6,447 nt of DNA. Source: an uncultured Alistipes sp. Its GTDB lineage: Bacteria > Bacteroidota > Bacteroidia > Bacteroidales > Rikenellaceae. Where the stretch lies: positions 1 to 6,447 of the forward strand of contig UROX01000146.1 in assembly GCA_900549685.1 (NCBI GenBank), given 5' to 3'. Both the position numbers and the translations under genes were made by a program. The notes beneath the pieces are model-generated. The model was given only the letters and a program-made list of their open reading frames with translations, did no database searches and was not told where the DNA came from. Position 1 is the stretch's first letter; every line of letters starts with the position of its first letter. Positions 6,389 to 6,447 of this stretch are shown in pieces.

Positions 6389-6447
6389 TTTTTCGGCGTG
6401 ATTATAAAGGCTGCGGAGCAATGTTTTTATCACTTCGGTGATTACAG
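6389..6447 (+). promoter_or_regulatory. Riboswitch expression platform (P13 kissing hairpin and competing UUCG hairpin)
   Basis: Two mutually exclusive hairpins can be drawn after the B12 box. In the first, GTGAT (6398-6402) plus following A residues pairs with ATCAC (6429-6433) plus preceding T residues, leaving a loop that contains CTGCGG (6411-6416). That word is the exact reverse complement of CCGCAG (6291-6296) in the L5 region, which is the arrangement expected for the L5-L13 kissing loop of class-I cobalamin riboswitches. In the second, the same ATCAC pairs with GTGAT (6438-6442) across a TTCG tetraloop. An ATG at 6421 opens only a six-codon frame (MFLSLR, stop at 6439-6441), so the regulated gene probably starts after 6447. 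Whether ligand turns expression off cannot be read here, though repression is usual in this class. Confidence 0.7.

Noticed and set aside
5891..6433. - strand open frame of 180 codons
   Set aside because: It is antisense to the riboswitch and promoter, whose identification is far stronger, and it has no domain-like content.

Overview
This window is the distal end of a bacterial complex I (nuo) operon, followed by about 1.1 kb with no credible gene, followed by the start of a second transcription unit led by a cobalamin riboswitch. Everything identified reads on the + strand. The protein sequences (NuoK tail RNIEVKNLDELK, NuoM block FPFHTWSPDGHASAPTAVSML) resemble Bacteroidales homologues as I remember them. 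The genes have A/T-rich leaders without a Shine-Dalgarno sequence, and the riboswitch promoter is the Bacteroidetes type (TTTG, 19-nt gap, TAnnTTTG). The visibly GC-rich coding sequence suggests a high-GC member of the order such as Alistipes (Rikenellaceae), but the genus is an inference.

Layout: 1-47 holds the last codons of nuoK. 124-2025 is nuoL, 2045-3538 is nuoM and 3547-4968 is nuoN, with gaps of 76, 19 and 8 nt. These three encode the large antiporter-like, proton-translocating membrane subunits of NADH:quinone oxidoreductase-type complex I, and NuoK is the small subunit linking them to the rest of the membrane arm. The operon ends in a small hairpin (4980-5007) and then a very strong intrinsic terminator (5019-5066).

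The stretch 5067-6170 has open frames on both strands, but their translations are arginine/proline/serine-rich and overlap one another, and they run through the terminator or the riboswitch. I regard it as non-coding. It contains short repeated words and two weak terminator-like hairpins.

At 6171-6201 there is a very good match to the Bacteroidetes promoter, followed at about 6208 by a class-I cobalamin riboswitch ending in its B12 box at 6373-6388. The downstream expression platform is visible: a hairpin whose loop carries CTGCGG, perfectly complementary to CCGCAG in the aptamer L5 region (the L5-L13 kissing loop), and a competing UUCG-capped hairpin that shares one strand with it. The controlled gene lies beyond the window.

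The points most worth a second look are the loss in NuoM of the TM7 lysine that is present in its paralogues, the readable switching mechanism of the riboswitch, and the nature of the gene-free spacer. I found no evidence for a wholly new system.
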